Position numbers and translations under genes: made by a program
Assembly: GCF_000283155.1 (NCBI RefSeq)
Contig: NW_004454171.1
Coordinates: 12,332,990 to 12,396,989, forward strand
Origin: Ceratotherium simum simum
Taxonomy: Eukaryota; Chordata; Mammalia; Perissodactyla; Rhinocerotidae
Direction: 5' to 3'
DNA length: 64,000 nucleotides
The notes under the pieces: generated by a model
The model's database searches: none
Seen by the model: the letters and a program-made list of their open reading frames with translations, nothing else
What the model was told of the DNA's origin: nothing
Shown here: positions 22,850 through 35,602 of the stretch, in pieces
Layout of the letters: every line of letters starts with the position of its first letter
Position numbering within the stretch: position 1 is the stretch's first letter

Positions 22850-25255
22850 GTTCATTCATTTTAATTGCTGTATAGAATGACTTGTATCGATACACCAAAG
22901 GATATCCATTATTCTACTTAGAGACAGTGGGGTGTTTTTGTTCTTCAGCTGTTATAGACCATGCTACCATGCTGCAAATGAACAACTTTGTACAAACCTC
23001 CTTGTTCATGCAAGATTTCTCTAGAGTAGACATCTAGAGGTGGAACTACTGGATCAAAGGAGAATTCATCTTCAGTTTTCCTTGAACTTCCCCTATTGCT
23101 TCAAAGTGGTGGTACCAACAATGTACATGACCCTCTATTTCCCCACATCTTCACTGATATTTCATGTTATGAGATTTACTAACTTTTGCCAATATGATGG
23201 GTTCAAAATAGAGTTTCATTAATTTTTAATTTTCATTTTCCTGATCATTAATGGGGTTGAGAATCTTTTCAGACATTTACTTGCCACTAAGGTTTTTCTA
23301 TCTGTGAATTGTGTGTATTCTTCTCTCATTTTCTTTTAGATTGTTTCTCCCTTTACTACAGCTTTGTTGGAATTCTTTATTATTATGCACACAAATTATT
23401 TGTTGATTGTATGGTTTCAATTCAATTTTTTCCCCTTAAGTGAATTAGATTTTTACTTTTCTCATGATATCTTTTGTATAGAAGTTTTAATTTTTAAGTA
23501 GTCAAATTTATCTACCTTTACTTTTAGCAAGTAAAAGGTAGATAGTAAGTAAATCTACCTTTTTTTTAGTTTGTTTATGCCCTTTTATTGTTTATTCCCA
23601 TATGTGTGTATGTGTATAATTTTCCACAAACAGTACATACTATTGTCATCGTACTGTTTGTATCTTTTTCCAAATTGCTTATCTTAATATTTTGTTTTAA
23701 AATTTTACCTGTATGGATTTTTAAAATCTATTTTATTTATTTTAGTGGATCTTATGTAACAATGATATTCACATATGGTATCTTCTAAAGCTTATAGCTT
23801 TGCTTTTCACATTTAAGGTTTTAGTCTACCTGAAATTAGTTTTTGTGTGTAGTGTGAAGTAAGGATCTAATTTTGTCTTTTCTACATGGAGAGCCAATTG
23901 TCAGAAGCATTTATTAAATGATTTATTAAAAAGTCTATTCTGTTCCATTGGTTTATTTGTCTCTCCCTGTACCAACACCACAGTTTCAATACTATACTTT
24001 TATAAGCCTTAATATTTGGCAAATATAAATTTCCCTTCTTCAAAAGTGTATGGCTATTCTTGGCTCTTCATTCATCCAAATGAAATATAGGATCACCTTC
24101 CATATGAAATTTAGTTGCCTAAAAATAGCTCTATTGGAATATTGTTTAGAATTGCATTGAATTTATAAATTAAGGGGCAGACAATTGCTATTTTTGAAAA
24201 TATTTATCAAAATAATGTAGCTCTCCATTTATTTAGGTTTTCTTTTATATTTTTCTATAGTTTTATGTTATTATCAATAAAGAGGTTGTTCCATCTTTTG
24301 TTAGATTTAGTCATAGAAACCTTGTAACTTTTATTGCTATTGTGTGTGTTTAATTACATATTCTAATTTCTAATTATTTCTTGTTTGTGTATTTGAATGC
24401 AATTTTAGTATAGCGATATTTTATCCAGTAATCTTTCAAACTCTCTTCTTATATTCAACAGTTTGTCTTGAAGAGTTTCTTGCATTTTCTATGAAAATAA
24501 TCTTATCGTCACATCATCCTTCTTCCTTGCCAGTCCCTATATCTTTAATTTCTTATTGTGTTGGCTTGGACCTCCAACAAATGTTGAATAGATGTAGTGA
24601 GAGTAGCCACGCTTGTTTTCTTCCTGAAGGAACAAAAGGAAATGCTTCTAACATTTCTCCAATACACGTGATGTTTGTTGTAGAGTTTTGGTAATCTTTA
24701 CTAGATGTAGATGTTCTCTTCTATAGTTTACTAAGAGATTTTGTCATGAGTGAGTGTTGAATTTTATTTGTTGACTTTCCTGTATCTAGTGAGGTAATTA
24801 TATGGCCTTTCTATTTTACTACGTTAATGTAGTGTATTGTGTTAATAGATTTTCTACGAATATTAAGCCATCATTTAAATCTTGGTCAACTTGGTCACGA
24901 TGTATTTTTTTACATATTTTTAGATAGTTTGCCAGTATTTTATTTAGGATTTTCACATTTATATTCAAAACTAAGTTTACTTTGTAATTTTCCTTTCTCA
25001 TAATGCCATTGCCTGGTTTTAATATCGAACTTACACTAGCCTTACCAAATGAGTCTAGAAGCCTTATGTATATTGTTCGAAATCAATGTAGCTATGTATC
25101 ATAATTTTAATGGATTCACTATTGTTTGGATGTATCATAATTTATTTACAAATTGAAGAATATACTATGTGTATAGTTTGTCAATAATTTTAATTGTGAA
25201 GATGGTACATATTTTATAAAACCAATTTTTAAATGATCTGTTATCTTCCTGATCT
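22850..25255 (-). mobile_element. L1 LINE, antisense, about 2.4 kb, decayed
   Basis: Plus-strand landmarks of inverted L1: attgctgtatagaatgactt, gtggaactactggatcaaag, cattttcctgatcattaatg, gtctattctgttccattggt, tgtgttggcttggacctcca and cttggtcaacttggtcacga. It runs from 3' UTR into ORF2. Many frameshifts. Confidence 0.82.
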
Positions 25256-28200
25256 ATCTAGTTCTGCCTCCATATCACAGAGGTTACCTGGCCAAATCGT
25301 TGTGGCTGGCACTTACTCTTAGTTGAGATTCAGTTCCCCCTCCAGAGAACTGACACTGCTTACTGCTCTGAAGACTGGCATCATTTCAGATGCCCTGGGT
25401 TGGCCCAGGGATCTTTGAGTTGGTCTTTGATCTCCCGGGCCAACTTGTCTCTATTCCAGACTATGCAAATTTGTTTTCTTCCATTAAAATGTGAAGGCTT
25501 TCTCTGCCTTCTGTGCTCCTCTGAGTCCTCTGCTTTCTGAGGCAAATCTAAATTTGTTTCTATCTTCTTCAAGGGAGTCAGCCATTTTCTGACACTCTAG
25601 AGTGATCCAGAGAGCTGAATTCTGACTCATAGTAATTTCCTTGTTAGTCTCTCCCTCCACTCACTTTCCTTTTCATGAGCCTTTCTGTTTACCTATGCAA
25701 TAGAGTTTCAGGACAGTTTCCACTGGCTTTTTGTTATATCTTTACAAGTACTCAATGTGGTCCTTAAAATCCAAATATCATCCTCCTGTGGCAGAGGAAT
25801 ATTTCAACACAGGGGGAGGTTGAGGTCTTCCTCCAGTCGCATTTTATTTTCACTGGGTCAACTGAACAAGTCTTTCAGAAGAAACATCATTTGTGCCTTT
25901 GAGCACCTTCAGCAACTTCTTCAAAATCATGGTGGCAAATCTCTGAACATATTTACAGGGGATGGTGAATCTTCTCTCTCCAGATGGCTCGCCACAACAA
26001 GTTAATCCCATTTCATGTTACCGGTAATTGAATTCTCCCCTGAGAAGGAAATTGTATGAGATCCATGAACATTTGATGTATGGATATTTCTAAACGGCCT
26101 GACTTGGAAAAGATTAAAACAGCCTTCTATTCCCAATCCCTCAGACCTCCTCACCGGCAGGACCCAGATTTTAATCTGCTCCAGGTGGCTAAACTCAGGA
26201 AGGTTTATAGCTCTCAGCATCTTCAATTAATGCCAAGTGTAATCATAGTTGGCAGAGTGCAGGGTGTTCTGGCACACTGAAGGGATGGGCATAGAACCTC
26301 TCTGCCAAGTCCTCAGAGTACTATCTTTTGGATTGCACTTTTCATAATCAAAAGCTACCGTGATTAATGAGCTACAGGCAATGGGTAATCCCCTGCACTT
26401 AAAAATTAGAATCATGGAAAAAAAAAAAAAGTAAGAGCAAATTATTCCACATAGCCTTGGGTTTCTCGACCTCAAAAGCTTTGTGCAAAGCCTGTCTTTT
26501 AGGACCTTTGCCATGCAGACAGCTGAGTCTGATTGAATTGTGTTATATCTAAGTGTGAGAGAGGTTGCCTGCTGCTCTGCATCAGTATGTGTATTTTTAA
26601 AAATTTTTCTCATGAGCTCAGAGGCATTTGGAATTGGCCACGTTTAAAAGGAAAACAAAATCATCCAAACATTGGATTTGGGAAATAATCACATAACTGG
26701 ACTCGCCTTTGCCTATTTGATTGGCTTCTGGTCTGACGCAATCTGAGGCAAGATGTTTCCAGAGTTCATTATAGGGGCAACTTTACAATGGAAACTGCCA
26801 GCCCTTTGACACCACCTTCAGCGAATTGTAAAAGTCCAATTTATACTCCAGGACTGAAAAGGAAGTTCTACCTCAGAAAAAATTAGAAGTTGAATGAATG
26901 TTTCTCTTTAATTTGATGGCCATCATGAGGTTAAAAAAGTGAAGCTTCCTACATTCCACTGGAAAAACAAGGAAATCAGAGTTACAAAGCAGATGAAGAA
27001 GAGACTAGTCCTTATATTTAACGCCTCTTTAGAAATACCGCCAAGGTGATGGAGTAAAAAATCTCCGCTAGAAACTATAACAGACTTACAACTTTTTGGA
27101 CGTAGGTAGTATCTTGGCTTTTATGATTATCAAGAGGTCATGAGAGAACAAAAAAAATAGTGCTCGTATGTTTTGACTAAAGTAAAAAAAACTTAATAGG
27201 TCCTCAGCATTTCCCTCAATTTTATAAATTACCAAAGTTTGTATTTAAATTAGATTTTATGAGTCATTGTAAAATGGTGCATTGACTTCATTACACATTG
27301 TTTTTAAAAGCTGGAGAAATGGAATCCTAATTCTATTTTATGACACATGACATAAAAGTCTTTGTAATGACTTTGTTTCATGAGTCTCCCCACCAGGTGG
27401 GGACGTTGTAAATCTCCTATTCCACAGTTTATAGGTGGAGATAAGAAAGCCCGGGTAGAGGTTATGTTGTTCGTGTTCACATTACAACAGCAGTAATGGA
27501 ATTAAATCTGAGACATTATCTGTAAAAGAGGAATTTGCCTCAATACATGGTAAACCTGGGGCCCTCCAAGTGTTTTGGCAGAGAAGAGCTGTAGAAAATA
27601 TATCTCCCAAACCAGAGAGGGAGAGTCCACATGTGGGTCTCAATTCTGTCCCATTGGCTGTTGCCTGCCCGTCTGGAGCCATCAGTGTTCAGTGTCTTGC
27701 TCTGCTATAAACAACAGCAACAAAAGAATGTAGTGGGTTCCCCTCAGCACAGCCCAAGCAGAATGGCAGTTTCTAAAGAATGTTAGTAAATGCAAAAGGA
27801 AAATCAAAGGGAAACAGAGACTTAAGCCTCCTGCATTCACCTATCCTCTGCCGTCATCTGATTTCACTGTGCCCAGATTCCCCCTTCGTCCCCCAGCTTC
27901 CCTTCCACATAACCTCCTGCAATGTGCCCTCTGGAACTCCTTCTACCATAAACAAACTCCTGCTTTGAGGCTCGGGTTACTTATGTCTACAATCCCCATG
28001 ACCTGTTCCTCAGTCCTGCCATCTGTTAACCTTCAGGTCACACTCCCACATTCATTGAGGACATTTGCACCTGGCTCATTGTCTTTCTCTCCAGCCCAAT
28101 GACTGGGTGACCTCGGAGTTCATGTAGAGAGAGGACTGTTTGACACCCTAACTGCAGGTGTGTTTGGCTCCAAAGTTTAATATCTTCCAATGCTTCCTTC

Positions 28201-28620
28201 GGGAGACTAGAGCATCAGAATCACTAAGCCAGGCAGCTTGAATAAAAAGTGATACCCAAAGCTTTTTGTCTCTAGCAGCTTTTGTCTCTATGACTGGTGG
28301 AACTCCCAGTCATAGAATCAGAAATACCTTGATGACAGAGGAAATAGCTCTTAGTCTTAAGATGTATTTTATCTGAAGCGAGGCAGATTTCCAAGCTTCT
28401 TGCTGAAACTGCTAGGAAAGAAGGTCCTAAAAATTCCTCCTGAGTATAAGATAGCCAATGGGAATTATTAAGAACCCATTCATACTAAGCTAATATGTAT
28501 AAATTATCATAGATACTACTATTGATTTTGTGTGCTGCTATGCTTATGTGATTTAGTGAATAAAACAATATTTGTAAGGGCTTTTCACATAGGAATTGAG
28601 TTCCCCCAGGAGCCATTACA
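25256..28620. other. Mostly unique intergenic sequence
   Basis: No gene or confident repeat across about 3.4 kb. The stretch 26010-26800 holds homeodomain-type TAAT words (gattaatgag, tcaattaatg, gtgtaatcat). The stretch 27820-28130 is C/T-rich with a weak LINE-like look. Confidence 0.5.
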
Positions 28621-28629
28621 CTTGGCTCA

Positions 28630-30960
28630 GGGGTTTATCTGCTATTTGTTTTCCAATTGTTCCATCTGTTTTTTGTTTCTTTTTTGTCTCATTTCCTGAT
28701 TTTTTTTTGGATTCATTGAGTTTTTTGTTTTTTGGTATTTTATTTTTCCCCTCTGTTGGGGAAAAAAAGTTATACTTCTCTGTTTTATTTTGTAATGGTT
28801 GCCCTAGAAAATACCATATACATCCTTAACTTATCACAACATATCATTCCAATATCAAATCTTAAATTATATACATCCACTTACGACCCACTCCCTTTGT
28901 GCTATTGTTATTATACATCTTCAACGTACACTGTAAACCCCACAACACATTGTTTTATTGTTGCTTTAAGCAGTCAGTTTACCTGTAAAGAAATTTTTAA
29001 AAACAACAAAAAAAGGTTTTTTATATTTACCATTTCTGATGTTCTTCATTCCTTTGTGTAGATTTGAGTTTCCAACCGACATTATTTCCCTTCAGCCTGA
29101 AGAACGTCCTTTAGTATTTACTGTAGTGCAGGCCTGCTGGCAACAGAGTCTTGCAGCTTTTGTTTTTTGAAAATCTCCTTTTTAACTTTCCTTTTTGAAA
29201 GATATTTCTACTAGTTATAGTATTCTAGGCTGACAGTCTTCCCCCACCACATGCACACATGCACACACCAGCACACTAAAAATATCATCCCAGGGCCGGC
29301 CCAGTGGCGTAGTGGTTAAATTCAGTGCACTCTGCTTTGGCAGCCCAGGTTCACAGGTTCAGATCCCGGGCATGGACCTACACCATTCGTCAGCCATGCT
29401 GGGGTGGTGACCCACATACAAAATAGAGGAAGATGGGCACAGATGTTAGCTCAGGGTGAATCTTCCTCACCAAAAAAAAAAAAAAAAAAAAAAGTCATCC
29501 CATTGACTTCTGGCTTCATTGTGTCTTGTGAGAAGTCAACAATCATTTTTATTCTTCTACATGTAATGTGATCTTTCTGCCACCCCCACCACCTGATTTT
29601 AAGGTTTGTTTTTCAGCATTTTGACAATGATGTGGTTATTGCTATGTTTACTCTACTTGAGATTCTTGCATCTTTGGGTTGAAATTTTTCCACAAGATTG
29701 GAAATTTTTCAGCCATTATGACTTCAAATGGTTTTTCTGCTTAAATCTCTCTCTTTCTTCTTCTTCTGTGACTCTTCGATGTATATTAGATTACTTGATG
29801 CAGTCCCACAGGTCACTGAGGCTCTGTTAATGTTAACTTAAAAAGTCCTTTTTCTCTCTGTGCTTCTGTTATGAAAGTTTCTATTAGCCTGTCTTCAAGT
29901 TCATTGGCCTTTTCTTGTGCAGTGCCTAATCTGCTGTTAGACCAATACAGTGAAATTTATATTTTAGATATTTTTTCAGATTTAAATTTCCATTGGTTCC
30001 CTTTTTTTATACTTTTCATTTCTAGGCTGAGATGCCATATCTATTAACTCCTTATGTTCTTTTCCTTTAAATCATTGAACAAATTTATAATATCTCTTTT
30101 AAAGTCTAGTCTAATTATTCCAACACATGTCATCTTTGGATGACATGGATCTGTTCCTATTAATTTTTTTTCCTCCTGGTTATGGGCCACCTTTTCCTGC
30201 TTTGTGTCACATCTAGGAATTTTTTTATTATATGCTTTGAGAATGCTACTTAGTGCTGAATTTTGATGTTATTCTTTAAAAAGTGTTGGGTTTACTTCTG
30301 GCATTCAGTTGGTTTACTGATGGGTCACTTTGATCCTGCTGAGACTTATTTTAGGCTTTGTTAGGACAGATGATGGGTCATCCTTGCTTTAGATGTGACC
30401 TTTCTAAGCTCTCAGGTGAGTTCCTGAGGTGTTCAACAAGTTCTCTCCACTCTGGCTGGTTGGTACTCCAACATCTGCCAGCCCTGCATGACCTCTGGAA
30501 ACTCTGTCCTGCTCAAAACCTTCCAGTAGCTGTTTTCTGCCCCACAGGGTCTCACCTTGCACATGCACAGCTTAGTCATCAGCCAAAGACTCAGAAGGAC
30601 CCTTTGAGAATCGAAGATTTTTGGAGCTCATTCTCTGTGAAGCTCCCTCCTCTCTAAGTGTTGTATCTCCCAAATTCTAGCCACTTTAACATCCTTGAAC
30701 CTGATCTCTGTTTCCTCAGCCCAGTGAGACCACTGCTATCTGTTGGGGCTCCATTTTCCTGTGCCATAGTTTAGAAAGTGCCCCCAGGCAGATTCCAGGG
30801 TGAATGTGCTGTTTCCTTCCTTTCAAAGATCACAACTCTGCGCTGTCTGCTGTCTACTGCCTGAAAACAGTTGCTTCATATATTTTGTCTAGTTTTGTAG
30901 TTTTTATGTTGGGAGGGTGAATCTGATACTTGTTATTTCATTATGACCAGAACCCAAAAT
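28630..30960 (-). mobile_element. Old L1-type LINE 5' region, antisense, with SINE inserted
   Basis: Phrases such as tttactgtagtgcaggcctg, gaaagatatttctactagtt, tctaggctgacagtc, cttgtgagaagtcaacaatc, ccacaggtcactgaggctct and cttcaagttcattggccttt belong to the upstream region of old mammalian L1s read in complement. Interrupted by an ERE at 29293. Right boundary uncertain. Confidence 0.65.
29293..29494 (+). mobile_element. ERE SINE with TSD
   Basis: Starts gggccggcccagtggcgtag, has the B-box-like ggttcagatcccgg, then gatgggcacagatgttagct and a long A tail. The target repeat tcatccca flanks it (29285-29292 and 29495-29502). Confidence 0.92.
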
Positions 30961-31739
30961 TCAGCTCAGGGGTTTTTAGAAATATAAACCTTCATATTTT
31001 AGGGGAAGGAATACTATATTTTCATTTGTTCACTCATTTTCCTAAGGTGGCACTGAAAAAATTTCTATTGTTCTTTCATTTTTCTCTCCTTTCTTCTTCC
31101 CTATAACCCGTTCCTTCTTTTTCTAATTCTCTTTAATAGGAGTGACTCAAGGTTTGCTTTTTTGCAAACTGGAATTTTGGCAACTACAGAAAAGTTTTAT
31201 ACAGCAGTGAATCTGCATATACTAGAATTTTACTTAAGGGGAATCAGAGGGATTATGTATATGAAGCATATAAAGAGCTAGGTTTAGAAAACCCAGGTAA
31301 ACACAGCTTGCAGAAAACTTGCTTATCTTTTTTTTCCTCCCAGTTCCATGCTCATGTCCATATAAATAGTCTTATTTCTCACTATTCAAGAGGGGTCTCA
31401 AAACCCTGTCTTTTTCTCAGACAAGGCCAAGTGATCCCAATTCAAGCTTTCTAACTTCCCTGAGCCTTCCAATTCATTTTTAGTGCCTTGACCCCAAGCG
31501 AACAGCAGGATTTTTATCGTCTTTACTCTGAATTGGGTCATTCATGGTTAAAGTGAAACCCCACCCGCAAACCTATCCACACCACAGCCAAGCTAGAGAG
31601 TAGTCAACCTGTTATGGGTCCATGAAATAATTTTATAAAGATGCAATAATCTTAACATTCATAATTAAGAACTTGAGCACATAGTATAGCAGGATTTTAT
31701 TCTCCCAAGGCTATGCAAGTATTGTGTTGAATGTTAAAG

Positions 31740-31890
31740 TAGGAGAGTCCTTAGAAGTCATCAGAGTCAACCTGTTCATTTGCATTTTAGTCAAAAGAAG
31801 TCCAGAGAGGCTGATGTTTTCCCCAGTTTCACACAGCTCAAGGATCCGAAGCAGATTGATAGCTGGTGTTTTCTGAAGTTTAGTGTAGAT
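31740..31890 (+). mobile_element. MIR-like fragment (weak)
   Basis: Contains gtcaaaagaagtccagagag, tttcacacagctcaaggatc and a gcagattgatagctgg sequence in MIR order. Confidence 0.45.
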
Positions 31891-32100
31891 TCTTTATGTT
31901 TCACTATGCAAGTGAAAAATTCACCTATTCTGGTTCCCTTGTCTTATTAGAGGTAGACCTGTTTTTCAATAAATTCTATTCACCAGAGAACCCAGTAGGA
32001 GGGCCATGGTGAAACAGAAATGACTAAAACGATCATATCTATTTTGTCTTGATTATATTGATGCAGTCTAACTTTCTTAATTCTTGGTTTATTGCTCCGA

Positions 32101-32138
32101 AGGTCCATGTTTTAATTGAAGGTCCATGTTTTAATTGA
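32101..32138. repeat. 19-bp exact tandem duplication
   Basis: The unit aggtccatgttttaattga occurs twice back to back with no mismatch. Confidence 0.97.
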
Positions 32139-32549
32139 ACATATTCATTTTTGTTATAGTGAATATGTACATTTTATTTAAAAGTATCCATTTTACTGCA
32201 CTTCTTAACAGCTGAACAAGCAGCCCCTTGCAGCCTATTTGGATTACATTTTACCTCACTTCTCTTTACTTATCCAGATCTGTCTGGGCTTTTGGATGAC
32301 TGGATTGAAAAAAGCAGAACATCACACACCATTTCTCTGAAAGCCAGGTTCATGTAAATCTAGTAATTATCCACACAGGGTATCATCTATTTATATGCCT
32401 TTGTAAATAAATAATCTTCACTTGAATAAAAATCATTTGCTTCTTGATTACTTATTATTTATAATTTTATAGAACTTTTTATACATTCAAACTATGGATT
32501 AAAGAGGCATCATCTGTAAACTCTCAATACTACAACTTGTACCTCATTT

Positions 32550-32875
32550 AAGGACTTAGGTCAACAAGTATTTAGTAACTGCTCATGAAAGGTCATAAAA
32601 TAAAGGGCATGATGTTATATCTGTCTTCATGATGTCTCTAACCAAGTTGGGCAGTCAAGATGTACATCCACATGCATGGACAGCTAATTGTGGATGAGCT
32701 GGGAAAGTCAGGGACAGTTTTATAGACGCGTGAGACTGGAGGTAGGTATGGAAAGAGAGAATTTGTGAAGCTGGAAGGAAAGCCTTCAAAGCAAGAGTAG
32801 CAGAGCAAACAGAAATAGAGAAGAGAGCAAGCAGGCTATTTGTAGGGTCTACATTAGGTGAGAAAGTAAATAAGA
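32550..32875 (-). mobile_element. L2-like fragment, antisense
   Basis: Antisense L2-type phrases (gtcaacaagtatttagtaac, ggtatggaaagagagaattt). Divergent, ends approximate. Confidence 0.45.
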
Positions 32876-32884
32876 ACCAGTAAG

Positions 32885-33145
32885 ATCTAACATTCCTCAG
32901 ATCCAGGCACTCTACTGATCCCTTTGCATTCTTGATCTTACTTAACTTCTCCAACGATGAGGCAGTGGTTGTTATCTGACTTCAACAGAAAATAGACATT
33001 ATTCCTCTCCCTCTTTCATAGATGAGGAAACTGATGTTCATAGAGGGAAGTGACTTGCTGCAGGTTCCATAGCCAATAGTGGTGGTGGTGGTGGTGGTCA
33101 GAATTTGATAGTCCAGATATCTGGCTCCACTTCATATGCTATTAA
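32885..33145 (+). mobile_element. MIR SINE with internal (GGT)n
   Basis: Nearly complete MIR order: cagatccaggcactctactg, tcatagatgaggaaactgat, agggaagtgacttgctgcag, tattaaccactgtgcc. A (ggt)n expansion sits at 33079-33098. Confidence 0.8.
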
Positions 33146-33599
33146 CCACTGTGCCCCAACTCTACTTCTACAAGGGGGGATCAGATATGCTAGGAGCCAA
33201 GTGTTGTTATCTCTTCTTATTAACCATGTGATTCCAATTAGGATTTTGCAAATGGCTCTAATCTTGTGTGTTTTCACCTGCCTTGCAAACCAGAAGGCAG
33301 TGAAGACTCATGCCCATTTAATATTACATTTCAGTTTCCATGCAGTGTGGAGTTCCTTAAATTCAGCTTCATCCCAGGTTCTAGCCTCAGGTCTGGCCCC
33401 TGACCTATATTATTTTGAGATTACTATTTAGTTGTGGATAAATTTTTGTCTTAACTGTGATTGTTATAGCTTCTACTTTTGAATTTCTAACTTTCAATTC
33501 ATAGAGGAGGTGAGACTTGAAACAGGTCTTGAAGAAGTCAAGTTCAAGGAATGGATGAGCATTATGGGCATGAAGGAAAACCCTTATCAAGCCCCAGGA

Positions 33600-34283
33600 G
33601 TTGGACCTGCTGCATGAAAAATACTTTTGCTGGAATTAGATTCCTAGTTTACTGTACAAATTTACATCTAGGTTAACACGTACTAAAAATCATTTCTGCT
33701 GATTAGGTAGTTAGAATTCCCCGCTGCTGAAGTTTAACGTGGCTTTAGCAGAACTCTATTGTTCTGCTTTATTCTATTCTGATAAAGAATAAAACCTGAG
33801 ATGTGATCAAGCCTGAATTTCTATGTATCTTGTGCAAATGTGTCACATTAAATATAGACAAAGAACATTGAACATTCAGATAGGATATCTGAGGATAGTG
33901 AGATTCCCAACAAATAATATTGCCATAGTAACCAATATTTAGTCTCAAAGAGGCAATAGATTGGTTAATACTTTAATCCACCCAAATTGTGGATATTTAC
34001 TTATGGAACTAAAATTTTCCTATCGCTTATTAAATACATGAGTAGAAAGCCCTTTTCTGCTAGAAAGTATAAAATAAGAGTATCCATATGGACTAATAAT
34101 GTCAGCAACATTTTTTGAGTGCCACATTGTGCTGAGACAGATATTTAATTTAATAGTTGGTATAAAATGCTTGCATTAACTCTGGTTTGTTAGGCCATCT
34201 CTCTCAGGGAAAGTTTTGTTATTTAGTTTTCTAACCAGACTTGAGTCATTGACCAAACTATGTAAGTCAAAGTTTTCAACACA

Positions 34284-34343
<60 letters not shown>

Positions 34344-35427
34344 CACTAATGAAAAGCTTTAGTCATGCATGCATATTCATTAATTTCTCCCTGAGGAACG
34401 TTCCATCAATCCTAACGTACTAATGCCTGACAAGTCAAGGCAGCTGAAGGTTCTCTTTGGGCCGTGAGGTAATATTTTCCTGTGTTGTAAGACATGAGGC
34501 ATAAAGAGCTTTCTTTTGTAAGGCTGAAAGATAGTGTGGCTCGCAAACAATGAAAGAGAAAACATGGCACTTACATAGTGACAAGCAACAGAAATCGGGA
34601 GTGTCACATGGATCAATGTGTTTCTTTTTCTTCTTCACAGTCAACTTTTTAGAAGCTACTCTTCCTAAGAGAAGTGAAGCAACATTCTAGTTCTTTTCCT
34701 GAGGACTTCTTTCAGTTCCGCCTCTCGATCAGGTCAAATGTGTTCCAGAATAGGACTTGAGCAAACTCTGCCTTCCTTTTCTTTCACTTAGTTCTCTCCT
34801 TTTCTCCAAAATAATCATTTATAGAAATTGCACTGCCTGCAAGAAGGAGAGACTTGCCTCTGATTCCCCAGCTGGAGGTTGACAGGTCAGAGCAAAGAGC
34901 GGTGAGAGAATTCTTAAGAATACATGACATGAATTCTCTGGAGTTTAGGTCCCACCACACATGGGGGCTGTTGCCAATTTTGGTCTAGAGTGTTCCGTAG
35001 GAGGAAGGTCCAGTGGAGTACTTTGCACCAGCAAGTCTTGAACCGTGGTAGTGGCCTGGGAAGAAGTGGGGCACTGCCCCACCCCAACCAACTTCTCTGT
35101 GCTCTTGGAGAGAAAAATATCCTAGTCATTCCCATGGCTCCACATGAAGGAGTATGGAACCCAGAGAAAAGGTAAGACCTGTGGAGCTTCCCAGGAGGCC
35201 ACCAAACCAAATGATGGGGTACTCCGTCCTGAGAAAGAGTTGGAAGTGTGGACTGCTGGAGAGGCTAAAAGGAGATTAGACCACATATTGCTCTCTGAGG
35301 GGTCTTCAGTGACAGAGGGGGCTGGGATGAAGCTGAACACCATCCAGTGAAAGGGCACAGACCACCTATGTGGAGTCTACCACGTCACTCTAAGTCACCA
35401 GTATGAGACCAAACCAAAGGCAGATTT
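33600..35427. other. Unique intergenic sequence
   Basis: Outside the (CA)n tract, no gene or confident repeat. Near 34362 the motif gtcatgcatgcatattcatt plus taattt suggests a POU/homeodomain-type cluster. Confidence 0.45.
34281..34343. repeat. (CA)n microsatellite with CGCGCG core
   Basis: About 60 bp of alternating purine/pyrimidine: (CA)n, then gcgcgc, then (CA)n. Confidence 0.96.
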
Positions 35428-35602
35428 GAGCTGTCATTCTGAGTTCTAGAAAACAACATGTCAAATTCATCTGTTCACTTGCACTTGGATGAATATCCAG
35501 CTATATATAGTGTTATTGCAAGGCATGCAAACATCAGTTCCTGAAAAACATTTCATTATCATAACAAATGCTACTTATCAAGTGCTGTGAACACAGGGCT
35601 GC
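35428..35602 (+). repeat. Local direct duplication, copy A
   Basis: Shares with 37786-37958 the ordered words tcattctgag, tagaaaacaacat, acttgcacttggat, gctatata, atcagttcctga, aaacatttcatta, atcaagtgctgtga and cacag. Similarity stops at both ends, so this is a bounded unit of about 175 bp. Confidence 0.85.

Larger units (their letters stand above)
30960..32540. other. Unique AT-rich intergenic sequence
   Basis: No gene seen. A MIR-like patch lies at 31740-31890 and an exact 19-bp tandem duplication at 32101-32138. Confidence 0.5.
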
